A stretch of 51,104 bases of DNA from Bin87 sp034428455 (GTDB taxonomy: Bacteria; Chloroflexota; Dehalococcoidia; Lucifugimonadales; UBA3495). The position numbers and the translations under genes are program-made. Positions 15,537 through 24,468 of this stretch are shown here, piece after piece; position 1 is the stretch's first letter; each line of letters opens with the position of its first letter. Where the stretch lies: assembly GCA_034428455.1 (NCBI GenBank), contig DAOUHZ010000098.1:1-51104 (forward strand), given 5' to 3'. The notes under the pieces were generated by a model. The model ran no database searches. It saw only the letters and a list, made by a program, of their open reading frames with translations, and was not told the DNA's origin.

Positions 15537-16100
15537 TTGTTTCAAACTGCCTCGCCAAGGACGGTCGTCGCGTTTGCTGCCATTGCGATGGCGGCATGGG
15601 TTCTCGGTTTAGGACTCGCCGATTGGCAGGCACGAGCGGCGGAGGCCAACGGGGCGTCCACCATCATCATGGACCGCACCCAGGGCCCTTACCGCATGTT
15701 GGTTGGCATCATTCCCGCGCGGCCGGTGATCCCCCAAACCCACCTGGCCATCCAGGTGTTCGACGTTGCCGACCCCCGGCCATTGCGTGACACGGAGGTG
15801 CGGATGACGGTGGTCACCTCCGGCCCGCCCGGCTCGACCGCATTCGGACCCCACCAGGTGCTCAACGAGCAGACGCTGCGCTATTTTGAGGTTGACGTGC
15901 CCTTCTCAACAACCGGCCCGTGGGATGTGTCCGTAACGGTCGCATCGGAACGAGGGGAAGAGACCTTCGCGCTGCCGCTTGACGTGGGCGAACCGGGCGC
16001 CAGCATCCAGTGGATCTGGATCACCGCCGTGTTGGTCGTGATCATAGCGGTTGGCGCGTGGACCTGGCTCACTCTGCGCCGGCGTGCGTCCGCTGCCTGA
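15537..16100 (+). CDS. Membrane-anchored extracytoplasmic protein (YtkA/CopC-like fold possible)
   Basis: A 187-residue protein with an N-terminal hydrophobic segment (about 8-28), an exported domain of about 120 residues rich in beta strands (PYRMLVGIIPARPVIPQTHL; GPWDVSVTVAS) and a C-terminal membrane helix (about 158-178) ending in RRR. The pattern of a gas or metal-related YtkA-like Ig-fold domain between two membrane helices is suggestive but not proven. The TTG start at 15537 is uncertain; an ATG at 15588 would shorten the leader. Its TGA overlaps the next gene's ATG (TGATG), so the two membrane proteins are translationally coupled. Confidence 0.55.
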   Translation: MFQTASPRTVVAFAAIAMAAWVLGLGLADWQARAAEANGASTIIMDRTQGPYRMLVGIIPARPVIPQTHLAIQVFDVADPRPLRDTEVRMTVVTSGPPGSTAFGPHQVLNEQTLRYFEVDVPFSTTGPWDVSVTVASERGEETFALPLDVGEPGASIQWIWITAVLVVIIAVGAWTWLTLRRRASAA

Positions 16101-17656
16101 TGAACCGCCGCGGCGCTCATATCCTGCTGCTCGTGGGTGTGGCCGCTTTGGTCGCGGTCTTTGTTGCGGCTTTCCCGTTGGCGTCTAGTGCTCACGGGTT
16201 CGGCGAGAGATACGATCTGCCATTGCCCCTTTCCCTGTTCGTGATCGCCGGCGCTGCGGCGGTGGCGCTGTCCTTCGTCGTGGCGGCGGTATTCCTGCGT
16301 GCCGGGACCACCCATACCAGATATCCTCGTTACAACCTTCTGAGATTGGCCCCGGTGCGCTGGCTGGCCTCCCCGCCGGCAACCGCCACGCTGAAGACAC
16401 TGTCGGTTGCGCTGACCGTCTACGTGATCTTGGGCGCATTGATCGGCAACGAGCGGGCTGCGCTGAATCCGGCGCCGGCCGCGATCTACGTCGCCTTCTG
16501 GGTGGGGCTGAGTTTCTTCACTGCGCTGTTCGGCAACCTCTGGGCGCTGGTCAACCCGTGGAAGGCGGCGTGGGGATTTTTTGAGCGGGCGTTCGGGATC
16601 GTATCAGGTGGAGGCCGTCTGAGCCTGCACCACCGCTATCCCGCGCGGATCGGGCCCTGGCCGGCGGTGCTGGTGTTCGTCGGCTTCGCCATCCTGGAAA
16701 CCGTGGCCGCCGATGACGCCGGCCCGCGAGCGCTGGGCTGGATCCTGGTTCTGTATACCCTCTACAATTTCGTCGGGATGTACGTTTACGGGCACGAGGT
16801 CTGGCTGCGCAACGCCGAGGGGTTCACCGTGGTCTACGGCTTTATGTCCCGGTTCTCGGTGACCGAGGTGCGCGTGCCGACGTCCAGATGCCGGCGATGC
16901 TCCAGCAACGGCCGCTGCTCTGACGGCGAGACCGACTGTGTCGACTGCTACGAATGCTACGCTGCGGCCTCACCACCGCAGCGCCAGTTCAACCTGCGGC
17001 CGCCCTGCGTGGGCCTGAACCGCCTCGGGATAGTGACGCTGACCGTCGTTTTCCACGTTATCCTGCTGCTGTCCACGGTGTCCTTTGATGGCCTCTCCGC
17101 GACCCCGGAGTGGCTGGTGTTCACCGGCCAGTTCCTTCTCCAGTCCCCGGTCTACGGCGGTTACATCGCCAACCTCATCGGGGTGCTGGGGCTTCCGGTG
17201 GTCTTCGGCCTGCTGTTTGCCCTGACCTGCGCGGCGATGGTCCTGCTGTCCGGCCAGGCCGAGCCCGACACCGGACAACTATTGCGGCGGTTTACGTTCT
17301 CCCTGCTGCCCATCGCGCTGGCCTACCACTTCGCCCACTTCCTGGGGTTCCTGCTCATCAACGGCCAGCGGTTCATTGTGCTGGCGTCGGACCCCTTCGG
17401 CTGGGGCTGGGACCTCTTCGGCACTGCCGATGCCATCATCAATATCGGCATCTTGTCGCCGGTTTTCATCTGGTATTTCTCCATCCTGGCCATCGTGGTT
17501 GGCCACATCGCCGGCGTCTACCTGGCCCACGTGCAGGCCACGCGGATCTATTCCACCAGGCGTGGAGCACTGCTCAGCCAGGTCCCCATGCTGATCCTGA
17601 TGGTGTGCTACACTTGCGCGAGTTTGTGGATAATTTCGCGCCCCATCTCCGAATGA
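16100..17656 (+). CDS. Polytopic membrane protein with six-cysteine loop
   Basis: A 518-residue integral membrane protein with roughly 11-12 hydrophobic segments. Between them lies a soluble loop, residues 264-286, with six Cys spaced CxxC-x5-C-x6-C-x2-C-x2-C, which looks like a metal or Fe-S site. The FGNLWALVNPWKA segment resembles large membrane proteins of Actinobacteria often labelled fenitrothion hydrolase, a name I would not rely on. Several His residues occur in membrane segments (AYHFAHFLGF). The ATG at 16100 overlaps the upstream stop, so the two proteins probably form a complex, perhaps in metal or redox transport. Function unknown. Confidence 0.6.
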   Translation: MNRRGAHILLLVGVAALVAVFVAAFPLASSAHGFGERYDLPLPLSLFVIAGAAAVALSFVVAAVFLRAGTTHTRYPRYNLLRLAPVRWLASPPATATLKTLSVALTVYVILGALIGNERAALNPAPAAIYVAFWVGLSFFTALFGNLWALVNPWKAAWGFFERAFGIVSGGGRLSLHHRYPARIGPWPAVLVFVGFAILETVAADDAGPRALGWILVLYTLYNFVGMYVYGHEVWLRNAEGFTVVYGFMSRFSVTEVRVPTSRCRRCSSNGRCSDGETDCVDCYECYAAASPPQRQFNLRPPCVGLNRLGIVTLTVVFHVILLLSTVSFDGLSATPEWLVFTGQFLLQSPVYGGYIANLIGVLGLPVVFGLLFALTCAAMVLLSGQAEPDTGQLLRRFTFSLLPIALAYHFAHFLGFLLINGQRFIVLASDPFGWGWDLFGTADAIINIGILSPVFIWYFSILAIVVGHIAGVYLAHVQATRIYSTRRGALLSQVPMLILMVCYTCASLWIISRPISE

Positions 17657-17668
17657 GGACGCCCCATC

Positions 17669-18499
17669 ATGGAGGATTCAACGGTGCCTGAACGCAGCCC
17701 GCGACTGGAAGGTAAGGTGGCAATCGTGACCGGGGCCGGCTCCAGCGGACCGGGCGTCGGCAACGGCCGCGCCACCGCGACGCTGTTCGCCCGGGAGGGC
17801 GCAAAGGTCCTGCTGGTCGATATCACCGAGGAACGAGCCGCGGAGACCATGGAGATGATCCGGGCCGAGGGCGGCGTGGCCTCCACGGTCCAGGCCGACG
17901 TGACCAGGGCCGCCGACTGTGAGCGCATGGTGGAGACCTGCATCGAACGCTACGGTCGGCTGGACATCCTGGACAACAACGTGGGCATCTCCCGACGCGG
18001 CACGGTGGTCGAGGTCTCCGAGGAAGACTGGGACCACATCATGGCAGTGAACGTGAAGACTATCGTCATGTGCAGCAAGTTCGCCATCCCCCGGATGATG
18101 GAGGCTGGTGGCGGATCCATCATCAACATCTCGTCAATCGCCGGACTGCGCGCCCACAGCAGCACGCCCTACACCGCGTCCAAGGCGGCGGTGATCGGCC
18201 TGACCATTTCCATGGCCGCCGACCATGGCCCCGACGGCATCCGCACCAACTGCATCGCTCCCGGCCTGGTATACACCCCCATGGTCGCGCCGCGCATGGA
18301 CGACGACCTGCGGCAGGTTCGCAGCTCTTCGGCCCCGCTGCGCACCGAGGGCACCGCCTGGGACATCGGCAACGCGGCCCTGTTCCTCGCCAGCGACGAA
18401 GCCCGCTGGATCAACGGCGTCGTCCTCCCCGTCGACGCCGGCCTGGTGGCCACCTCTCCCGTCACCTACCAGACGCTGGCGCAGCAGGTGCGCGTGTAA
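17669..18499 (+). CDS. SDR family oxidoreductase with extended glycine motif
   Basis: A 276-residue short-chain dehydrogenase. The cofactor loop is expanded (TGAGSSGPGVGNGRA, residues 21-35) compared with TGxxxGIG, and NNAG is replaced by DNNVG, as in one SDR subgroup. The catalytic Ser (NISS) and Tyr-x3-Lys (PYTASKAA) are intact. It begins 12 bp after the membrane protein gene and ends 3 bp before the next, so it may be in the same transcript. Substrate unknown. Confidence 0.9.
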   Translation: MEDSTVPERSPRLEGKVAIVTGAGSSGPGVGNGRATATLFAREGAKVLLVDITEERAAETMEMIRAEGGVASTVQADVTRAADCERMVETCIERYGRLDILDNNVGISRRGTVVEVSEEDWDHIMAVNVKTIVMCSKFAIPRMMEAGGGSIINISSIAGLRAHSSTPYTASKAAVIGLTISMAADHGPDGIRTNCIAPGLVYTPMVAPRMDDDLRQVRSSSAPLRTEGTAWDIGNAALFLASDEARWINGVVLPVDAGLVATSPVTYQTLAQQVRV

Positions 18500-18502
18500 A
18501 TT

Positions 18503-18949
18503 ATGGCATTGATCGAAGCCAATAAGGCTGAACGATGGGCGCCTGTAGCGGCGGTGTTGCTCATCATACCCGGATGGGTGGCGATCTTGCTGGCCGGCAT
18601 CTACGGCTTGAAACCGGAATGGCAAGCCCTCCGGCCGGCCGCGCTGGCGTTGGCAATTATCTCCGGACCGGTCTGGATACCGGCCACAATCTATGAATTC
18701 CGCGAACGGTTCCGTGGTGAGCAAGGGGAATTATGGCCCAAACATTGGCTGGGACTGGCATTGACTTTCCTGCCCACCACCATCGCCGTCGCGCAATATG
18801 AAAAGGCTGCCCCCCATGCGTTGGGAGCTTTGCTTGTTATCTGCCTCCCGCTGATTATAGAATGGATGCTACTTGCCAGGCGACGGTTAAGTCGAAAGTG
18901 GCACAGTTGGCAAAACCATGACCCTGCGAAGCACCCAGAGCGTCGATAA
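18503..18949 (+). CDS. Small four-helix membrane protein
   Basis: A 148-residue protein with about four hydrophobic helices (14-34, 43-63, 82-98, 105-125) and a basic, Trp/His-containing tail. No recognisable domain. It begins 3 bp after the SDR stop and overlaps the next frame by 32 bp. Confidence 0.55.
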   Translation: MALIEANKAERWAPVAAVLLIIPGWVAILLAGIYGLKPEWQALRPAALALAIISGPVWIPATIYEFRERFRGEQGELWPKHWLGLALTFLPTTIAVAQYEKAAPHALGALLVICLPLIIEWMLLARRRLSRKWHSWQNHDPAKHPERR

Positions 18950-19259
18950 CACGGCCGGAAACGCGCTGCCTGCGGCGGCGCAGGACAACGGGAAAGCACA
19001 GCGTGGCGAGTTTGCGCTACTGAACCGTGTTCCCGCCGTTGGTCTGGCTATTGCTGCCGCGGCTCTCCTGGCGTCTGTAGCCGGCTTTACCATAACCGGG
19101 AACGCAATTTGGATTATCGTCGGCTCTTGTTTCGTCATCGCCGCGATGTTGACGTGGATAGCGTGCGGCTCGATTGTCATGTGGCAGGCTGTACGGGAAA
19201 TGCTCACTCTCCGCCATCTCGCCAGTAACGATAGTTCCAGCGCAAAAGCAGAACTATAG
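18918..19259 (+). CDS. Small two-helix membrane protein
   Basis: A 113-residue protein with a polar N-terminus (about 1-35) and two hydrophobic helices (about 40-60 and 65-88). It starts inside the previous gene in another frame and its 3' end overlaps a convergent frame by 56 bp. The hydrophobic pattern supports coding, but no family is recognised. Confidence 0.45.
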   Translation: MTLRSTQSVDNTAGNALPAAAQDNGKAQRGEFALLNRVPAVGLAIAAAALLASVAGFTITGNAIWIIVGSCFVIAAMLTWIACGSIVMWQAVREMLTLRHLASNDSSSAKAEL

Positions 19260-19476
19260 CGTTGCCGATGGCGACTACGGTGCCTATGGTCATGGCGACT
19301 GCCACGATTATTTCCAGGTAATCGATTGCCCGCTGAAGCCTCACCGATTCGACTGTGGGAACCTGCAAAGCCGCCAGGCAGAGTAATCCCAGCGCCACTG
19401 CCGAGAACCCGGTCGCTACCGGGACCCGCACCGGCTCCGGCAAACGACTCAATATCAAAGCCACCAGTGCTTTCAT
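19204..19476 (-). CDS. Small two-helix membrane protein (convergent)
   Basis: A 90-residue frame with two hydrophobic segments (about 20-40 and 54-76) and a C-terminus ending RWNYRYWRDGGE. It overlaps the 3' end of the plus-strand gene by 56 bp. Only weak ribosome-binding sequence precedes it. It may be real, given the number of small membrane proteins nearby. Confidence 0.4.
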   Translation of the reverse strand: MKALVALILSRLPEPVRVPVATGFSAVALGLLCLAALQVPTVESVRLQRAIDYLEIIVAVAMTIGTVVAIGNAIVLLLRWNYRYWRDGGE

Positions 19477-19519
19477 AGAGTTTCCCGTTGCCGGCGAATG
19501 CCCGAGCCTACTACCGGCG

Positions 19520-19951
19520 CTAACCCTCTATCGACACCAGCGTCAGGTCAAACGTAAGGTCCTTGCCGGCCAGCGGGTGGTTGGCGTCCAGCGTGACCGC
19601 TTCTTCGGTGACTGCCATGATGGTAAAGTTCACCACCTGACCATTCTGCTGCTGACCCTGTACGCTCGTCCCGACTTCCAGCGGCATGTCGGGAGGAAAC
19701 TCGCCGCGCGGCACCTGCATCACGCCGTCGGCATGATGCTCGCCGTAAGCGTCCGCGCAGGGGATGCGCACCGTCTTGGTGTCCCCCACCGACATTCCGA
19801 TGACTCCGTTCTCAAAGCCGGGGATCACCTGACCGTTCCCGATGGTGAAGGCCATAGGTGTGCCGCCTTCCGATGAGTCGAACACTTCCCCATCGTCCAG
19901 GCGGCCCGTGTAATGTACCCTTACTCTGTTGCCGGTTTGTGCTGTGGTCAA
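19520..19951 (-). CDS. FKBP-type peptidyl-prolyl isomerase, SlyD-like
   Basis: A 143-residue FKBP. VRVHYTGRLDDGEVFDSS begins the isomerase domain, and the flap insertion (about 65-120) carries the SlyD-type IF chaperone domain, ending in NHPLAGKDLTFDLTLV, the SlyD hallmark. It catalyses prolyl cis-trans isomerisation and assists folding. The His-rich metal-binding tail of E. coli SlyD is absent. It is a stand-alone gene on the minus strand, divergent from the LLM gene. Confidence 0.93.
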   Translation of the reverse strand: MTTAQTGNRVRVHYTGRLDDGEVFDSSEGGTPMAFTIGNGQVIPGFENGVIGMSVGDTKTVRIPCADAYGEHHADGVMQVPRGEFPPDMPLEVGTSVQGQQQNGQVVNFTIMAVTEEAVTLDANHPLAGKDLTFDLTLVSIEG

Positions 19952-20086
19952 TTTGGCCTCCGTGCCTTGTCTGGATGCGCCACTGTAACACGAGCGTCAA
20001 GGCAGCCCCGATTGTGATAAGGTTACGCCACTTTCAGGCGCACGCCTGAAACGATGCAACCCAGCGAAACAGGTTCGGGAGGAGCC

Positions 20087-21178
20087 ATGAAGTACGGACT
20101 GTTCATGATGCCGTCGCATCCGCCGGAACGGAACATCTACGACGCCCACCAGTGGGACCTGGATTACCTGGCCCTGTGTGATGAATTGGGCTTCGACGAG
20201 GCATGGATCGGCGAGCACTTCACCTCGCCGTGGGAGCCCATCCCCGCGCCGGACCTGCTCATCGCCCAGGCCCTGATGCGGACCAAGAACATCAAGCTTG
20301 GCTCTGGCGCCCACCTGCTGCCCTTCCACCATCCCGCCGAGTTGGCTCATCGGGTGGCCTACCTGGACCACATCTCCCAGGGCCGCTTTCTGTTCGGCGT
20401 CGGCGCCAGCGGTCTCCCCAGCGACTGGGCGCTGTTCGACGTCGACGGCAACAACGGCGAACACCGGGACATGACCCGGGAGTCGCTGGACATCATCCTG
20501 AAGATCTGGCAGAACGACGGCCCGTTCGAGTACAAGGGCAAGTACTGGAACGTCAGCATTCCCGAGCCGATGTACGGCACCCTGGAGTTCTTCCTGCGGC
20601 CCTACCAGCAACCCCATCCGCCCATCGGCGTGGCCTCGGTCAGCTACAAGTCTCCCACGCTGATGATCGCCGGCGAGCGCGGGTTCATTCCCATGAGCCT
20701 TGCCCTCAACGCCGACTACTGCCGCAGCCATTGGGAGGCTATCGAGGAGGGCGCCCAGCGCACCGGCCGCACTCCCTCCCGCGCCGACTGGCGTCTGGTC
20801 CGCGACGTCTATGTCGCCGACTCCGACGAGGAGGCCCGTGACCTGGCGCTCAACGGGATGCTGGGGCGCGTCTGGCACGATTACCTGCTGCCGTTGTTCC
20901 GCGAGTTTGACCTGATGAAGGTCTTCAAGCACGACGACGAGGTGCCTGACGAGGCCGTGAACATCGAGTACATGGCCGAACACCTGTGGCTCATCGGCTC
21001 TCCGGACACCGTCGCGGAGAAGATCAACCGCCTGTACGGCGACGTGGGTGGCTTCGGCGGTCTCCTGATGCTGGTGTACGACCAGTCGGAAAACAACGCG
21101 GCCTGGGAGCACTCCACCCGCCTGCTGGCCAACAAGGTCATGCCCCAGGTGGCCCACCTCACCGGCGCGTCAGCGTAA
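20087..21178 (+). CDS. LLM class flavin-dependent oxidoreductase
   Basis: A 363-residue luciferase-like monooxygenase (MKYGLFMMPSHPPERN; EAWIGEHFTSPWEP; QGRFLFGVGASGLPSDW; QQPHPPIGVAS). GGGAGGAG lies directly before the ATG at 20087; the frame also runs upstream to 20054 without a better site. The residues around EHFTSPWEP resemble the alkanal or nitrilotriacetate monooxygenase-type subgroup. Substrate unknown. A two-gene toxin-antitoxin-like module follows. Confidence 0.9.
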   Translation: MKYGLFMMPSHPPERNIYDAHQWDLDYLALCDELGFDEAWIGEHFTSPWEPIPAPDLLIAQALMRTKNIKLGSGAHLLPFHHPAELAHRVAYLDHISQGRFLFGVGASGLPSDWALFDVDGNNGEHRDMTRESLDIILKIWQNDGPFEYKGKYWNVSIPEPMYGTLEFFLRPYQQPHPPIGVASVSYKSPTLMIAGERGFIPMSLALNADYCRSHWEAIEEGAQRTGRTPSRADWRLVRDVYVADSDEEARDLALNGMLGRVWHDYLLPLFREFDLMKVFKHDDEVPDEAVNIEYMAEHLWLIGSPDTVAEKINRLYGDVGGFGGLLMLVYDQSENNAAWEHSTRLLANKVMPQVAHLTGASA

Positions 21179-21355
21179 CCCAGGGGAGTCTCTTCTACGC
21201 CGGTTTGAATTTAGAGGTCTGTTCTGGGCGATCACAACGCTGACGCCGGTGGTGGAGAACCGGACCAGGATTCCGCACCTCCACCACCAGGCTCCGACAA
21301 TATCGAGGAGTTACGTCGGGCTTTCGACCGGCTCTCAAAGGTCGCCGGGCACGGG

Positions 21356-21610
21356 GTGTCGGCGTTGGAACGGCATGACAGCATCAGGCCGGAATGGGTT
21401 ATGCTCATCATCGCGGCGCCTTACGAGCGATACGAAACCTATACCTCGTACGGCGAGCGGCGCACCGTGATCACTGGCCGCGTTCAAGAGTCTTCTCAGT
21501 GGATAATGGTAGTGTTCATTGGCGACCCGGAGACGGGCAGTTTTCTGACCGCTTACCACAACAAAAACCTGGCACGAAGATATGGAGGACGACCGTGGCA
21601 AAATGGATAG
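21356..21610 (+). CDS. Putative toxin-like protein of DUF2283 module 1 (DUF4258/BrnT-like)
   Basis: An 84-residue reading from a GTG at 21356. It shares IRPEWVM..I...P, a central GR segment, QWI-VVF and LTAY...YGGRPW with the protein at 33096-33419. The pattern resembles small RNase-like DUF4258/BrnT toxins. Similarity to the paralogue (DRLxKV..HG) extends about 20 codons upstream of the GTG, yet no ATG, GTG or TTG is found there back to a TAG at 21212, so the true start is unclear or the copy is decaying. The next gene starts inside its 3' end. The toxin role is an inference from pairing and size. Confidence 0.5.
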   Translation: MSALERHDSIRPEWVMLIIAAPYERYETYTSYGERRTVITGRVQESSQWIMVVFIGDPETGSFLTAYHNKNLARRYGGRPWQNG

Positions 21611-21891
21611 ACCAGAAACCGTGGGAAGGTTCTCCACAGGCACGGGTAGAGTATGACCCAGAAGGGCAAATTCTGAGGATTGAGAACGGCCAAACTAGCG
21701 CTGTCGGGGAAGAAATCGCTGAGGATATCGTTGTCCACTATGATAGGGATGACGATGACGCTCCAGCGTCAGCGGTGGCTATTCGCATCGATAGGGCCGA
21801 GGTCGTTCTGCAACCCTTCGTGGATGCCATCCTGGCCAAATATGGCGTGAAAAGGCCGGGAGCGGCGGCGGTGAGCGAAGGTGACGGCTGA
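21595..21891 (+). CDS. DUF2283-like protein, module 1 (putative antitoxin)
   Basis: A 98-residue protein with the DUF2283 pattern: YDPEGQILRI, then EEIAEDIVVHYD and VAIRIDRAEVVL. It starts at the GTG 21595 with GGAGG at 21584-21588, both inside the YGGRPW codons of the upstream gene, a 16-bp overlap that implies translational coupling. The paralogue at 33401-33691 is arranged in exactly the same way. DUF2283 proteins are commonly found beside small toxin-like genes. Confidence 0.65.
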   Translation: MAKWIDQKPWEGSPQARVEYDPEGQILRIENGQTSAVGEEIAEDIVVHYDRDDDDAPASAVAIRIDRAEVVLQPFVDAILAKYGVKRPGAAAVSEGDG

Positions 21892-21945
21892 CACCAGTCC
21901 ACGATTGTTTCGCGCCACAACATTCTTCGAGGAGAACTCTCTCAA

Positions 21946-22731
21946 ATGCAGGAAAACCGAGTAAGACGCGCGCTGCGGGAAAACCGCCTCGCCCTGGGAA
22001 CCTACGTGACCTTCGCCGATCCCCAGGTCGTCGAGATCATCGGCTTGGCCGGGTTCGACGCGGCATTCATCGACATGGAGCACACGACCTTTGACCTCGG
22101 ACTCGTGAACCAGATGGTCATGGCGGCGGAACTGGCGGGTGTCACCTCCATGATCCGCATTCCCGGCAACGACGAAAACCTCATCCTGAGGCTGCTGGAT
22201 GCCGGCGCCCAGGGCATCATCATTCCCCACATCGAGGGCCTCGAGGGAGCAAAGCGCGCCGTGGACGCCGTGCGATATGCTCCCATGGGTCATCGCGGGG
22301 GCGCCGGCGGGACTCGCGCCGCCCGTTTCGGCACCGTCAGCTGGGACGAGCATACTCGCACCTCCAACGAGAACATCATCCTGTCCGTCATGACTGAGGA
22401 CGAGCGCGGCATCAGCGAGATCGGCCAGATCGCCGCGCTTCCCGGCATCGACCTGGTGTCCATTGGTCCCACCGACTTCTCCGAGTACATGGGAATCCGC
22501 GATCCGCAGAGCCCGGTCATCCGCGCCCGCCTGGAGGAACTGGCGGCCGAGGTCAAAGCCGCCGGCGGAGCCAAGCTATCGATGCCAATGAACCATCCGG
22601 CATTCCCGCTGTCGGCGTCCGAACTCCAGTCCATGGGTGTGGGCTACACCCACGTCGCTCCGCCTCCCACGGCGGTGCTGCTCCGGTCCCTGCAACAGCG
22701 GATCACCGACATCCGCGCCGAGTTGGGCTAG
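21946..22731 (+). CDS. HpcH/HpaI family aldolase
   Basis: A 261-residue class II aldolase of the HpcH/HpaI/citrate-lyase-beta type, which cleaves 4-hydroxy-2-oxo acids to pyruvate plus an aldehyde. GTYVTFADP and FIDMEH (His46) start the barrel, Arg71 lies in MIRIPG, and the metal ligands correspond to Glu151 and Asp177 (IGPTDFS). All expected active-site residues are present. AGGAG lies upstream of the ATG. The aldehyde substrate cannot be deduced. Confidence 0.9.
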   Translation: MQENRVRRALRENRLALGTYVTFADPQVVEIIGLAGFDAAFIDMEHTTFDLGLVNQMVMAAELAGVTSMIRIPGNDENLILRLLDAGAQGIIIPHIEGLEGAKRAVDAVRYAPMGHRGGAGGTRAARFGTVSWDEHTRTSNENIILSVMTEDERGISEIGQIAALPGIDLVSIGPTDFSEYMGIRDPQSPVIRARLEELAAEVKAAGGAKLSMPMNHPAFPLSASELQSMGVGYTHVAPPPTAVLLRSLQQRITDIRAELG

Positions 22732-22742
22732 TCCAATCGCAA

Positions 22743-23408
22743 GTGTGGAACCACGGCGAGGACCGGTCGCTCGCGGCAATTGCCTGGGGGTTGCTGGGTG
22801 TCGCGCTGGCCATGGTTGCTTTGGCTTGCGCCCCGGATCCAATGCCAACCGCCGCGCCTGCCTCAACCATCGCTCCGGCGCCACCCTCCGTGACTGCCAC
22901 GCCGTTGCCAACGGCGGCAGCGCCTCCCCCGCCGACGCGGACACCAACACCAACGCCCACCGTCGTACCCACCAATACAACGGTACCCACGGCAACGCCT
23001 CTCCCCGACGCGCCGCTGGTGCTCATCGAGGACGCCGTTTACGTGGTGGACCTGGCGGTTTCCCCAGAGGAACGAGTTCAGGGCTTGTCCGGTCGTCCGT
23101 CGCTCGACACGGACCGCGGCATGCTGTTCGTTTATGCAGAGGACGGGCCGCGCACCTTCTGGATGCCCGACATGCATTTTCCCCTGGACATGGTATGGAT
23201 CAGGTCAGATTGTACGGTGGCCGGGGTCACCGCTGACGTACCCAATCCGTCTCTGGACACTCCTCGGGATCAGCTGCCGCGTTATCCTTCTTCCGAACCT
23301 GTGAGATTTATCCTCGAAATCAACGCTGGGCAGGCCGCGACTCATAACATCGTTCCCGGATCCCGTGTAGAATTCGCCGGCCAAATCAAGGGCGAATGGG
23401 GCTGCTGA
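22743..23408 (+). CDS. DUF192 family lipoprotein
   Basis: A 221-residue protein. The N-terminal hydrophobic segment ends in VALAC (Cys about 29), a plausible lipobox, followed by a Thr/Pro-rich linker of about 60 residues and then a DUF192 domain (ERVQGLSGRPSLDTDRGMLF; RTFWMPDMHFPLDMVWI). The domain is compact and often exported; its function is unknown. It begins at a GTG 11 bp after the aldolase gene. Confidence 0.82.
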   Translation: MWNHGEDRSLAAIAWGLLGVALAMVALACAPDPMPTAAPASTIAPAPPSVTATPLPTAAAPPPPTRTPTPTPTVVPTNTTVPTATPLPDAPLVLIEDAVYVVDLAVSPEERVQGLSGRPSLDTDRGMLFVYAEDGPRTFWMPDMHFPLDMVWIRSDCTVAGVTADVPNPSLDTPRDQLPRYPSSEPVRFILEINAGQAATHNIVPGSRVEFAGQIKGEWGC

Positions 23409-23446
23409 TACCGATCACGACCCGCTTTGCCAAAGGAATTTCCCCA

Positions 23447-24427
23447 ATGCAGGTAATAGTATCCGGCTCTCTCGCCATAGACCGCATCATGACCTTCAAC
23501 GGCCGCTTCGGCGACCACATCGTCCCCGAGAGGATCCACCAGATCAACCTCAGCTTCACGGTGGATGGCTTCAACGCCTACTTCGGCGGCACCGCCGGAA
23601 ACATCGCCTACTCCCTGGCGATGCTGGGACAGGAACCCCGAATCGTCGCTGCCATCGGTTCCGATTACCGCGATTACTTCACCTGGATGGCCGACAACGG
23701 TATCCCAACGGACGACATCCGCATCGTGGACGAAGAGGCCACCGCGTCCGCTTTCATCGTCACGGACCTCGCGGACAACCAGATCACCGGGTTCAACCCG
23801 GGCGCCATGAAGCATGCTGCCGGCTTCGATTTCAGCGCCGTGGATGCAACGGATACAATCAACATCGTCGGCCCGGGCAACCTCGACGACATGACCAACT
23901 TCACCGCAGACGCCTACCGCGCCGGCATCTACACGATTTTCGATCCCGGCCAGTCGCTCCCGGCGTGGGATGCCGACGGGCTTACTGCATGCATAGCCAA
24001 CTCGCACCTGTTGATCGCCAACGACTACGAAATGGCCCTCATCTCGGAAAAGACCGGGCGCGACGATGCCGGGTTGCTGGAACTCACCGGCGTCCTGGTC
24101 ACCACGCTGGGCGAGCAGGGAGTCCGCGTCACCATTCCGGAAGGTCAGGCCATTGTTCCGCCCGTCCGCACCGACAACCTGGTTGACCCCACCGGCGCTG
24201 GCGACGCCTTCCGCGGCGGTCTGATACTGGGTCTGATCCACCCCGTAATTGCCGCCCACGCCAATGAAGGCGGCAGCTTTGCTTCCATCACGCTCCGCCA
24301 GCTAGAGCGAGCCGCCCAGATTGGCTCGGCCTGCGCCCACTTCGCCATCCAGCAGCCCGGCACCCAGGAATACCGCTACAGCAGGGAAGAGCTGGATGCG
24401 GTGCTGGAGCGGGCCTACGGGAGTTAG
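23447..24427 (+). CDS. PfkB family carbohydrate/nucleoside kinase
   Basis: A 326-residue ribokinase-fold kinase. The substrate-binding segment GFNAYFGGTAGNIAY (about 40-55) and the phosphate-binding DPTGAGDAFRGG (about 246-258, catalytic Asp in GAGD) are both present. The overall look is closest to adenosine kinase or ribokinase types; which substrate cannot be stated. AAGGAA at 23432-23437 supports the ATG at 23447, although the frame is open further upstream. Confidence 0.9.
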   Translation: MQVIVSGSLAIDRIMTFNGRFGDHIVPERIHQINLSFTVDGFNAYFGGTAGNIAYSLAMLGQEPRIVAAIGSDYRDYFTWMADNGIPTDDIRIVDEEATASAFIVTDLADNQITGFNPGAMKHAAGFDFSAVDATDTINIVGPGNLDDMTNFTADAYRAGIYTIFDPGQSLPAWDADGLTACIANSHLLIANDYEMALISEKTGRDDAGLLELTGVLVTTLGEQGVRVTIPEGQAIVPPVRTDNLVDPTGAGDAFRGGLILGLIHPVIAAHANEGGSFASITLRQLERAAQIGSACAHFAIQQPGTQEYRYSREELDAVLERAYGS

Positions 24428-24468
24428 ATCGGCGCGACTGGCCGCGCGTTGGAAATAGCAGTGCGACG

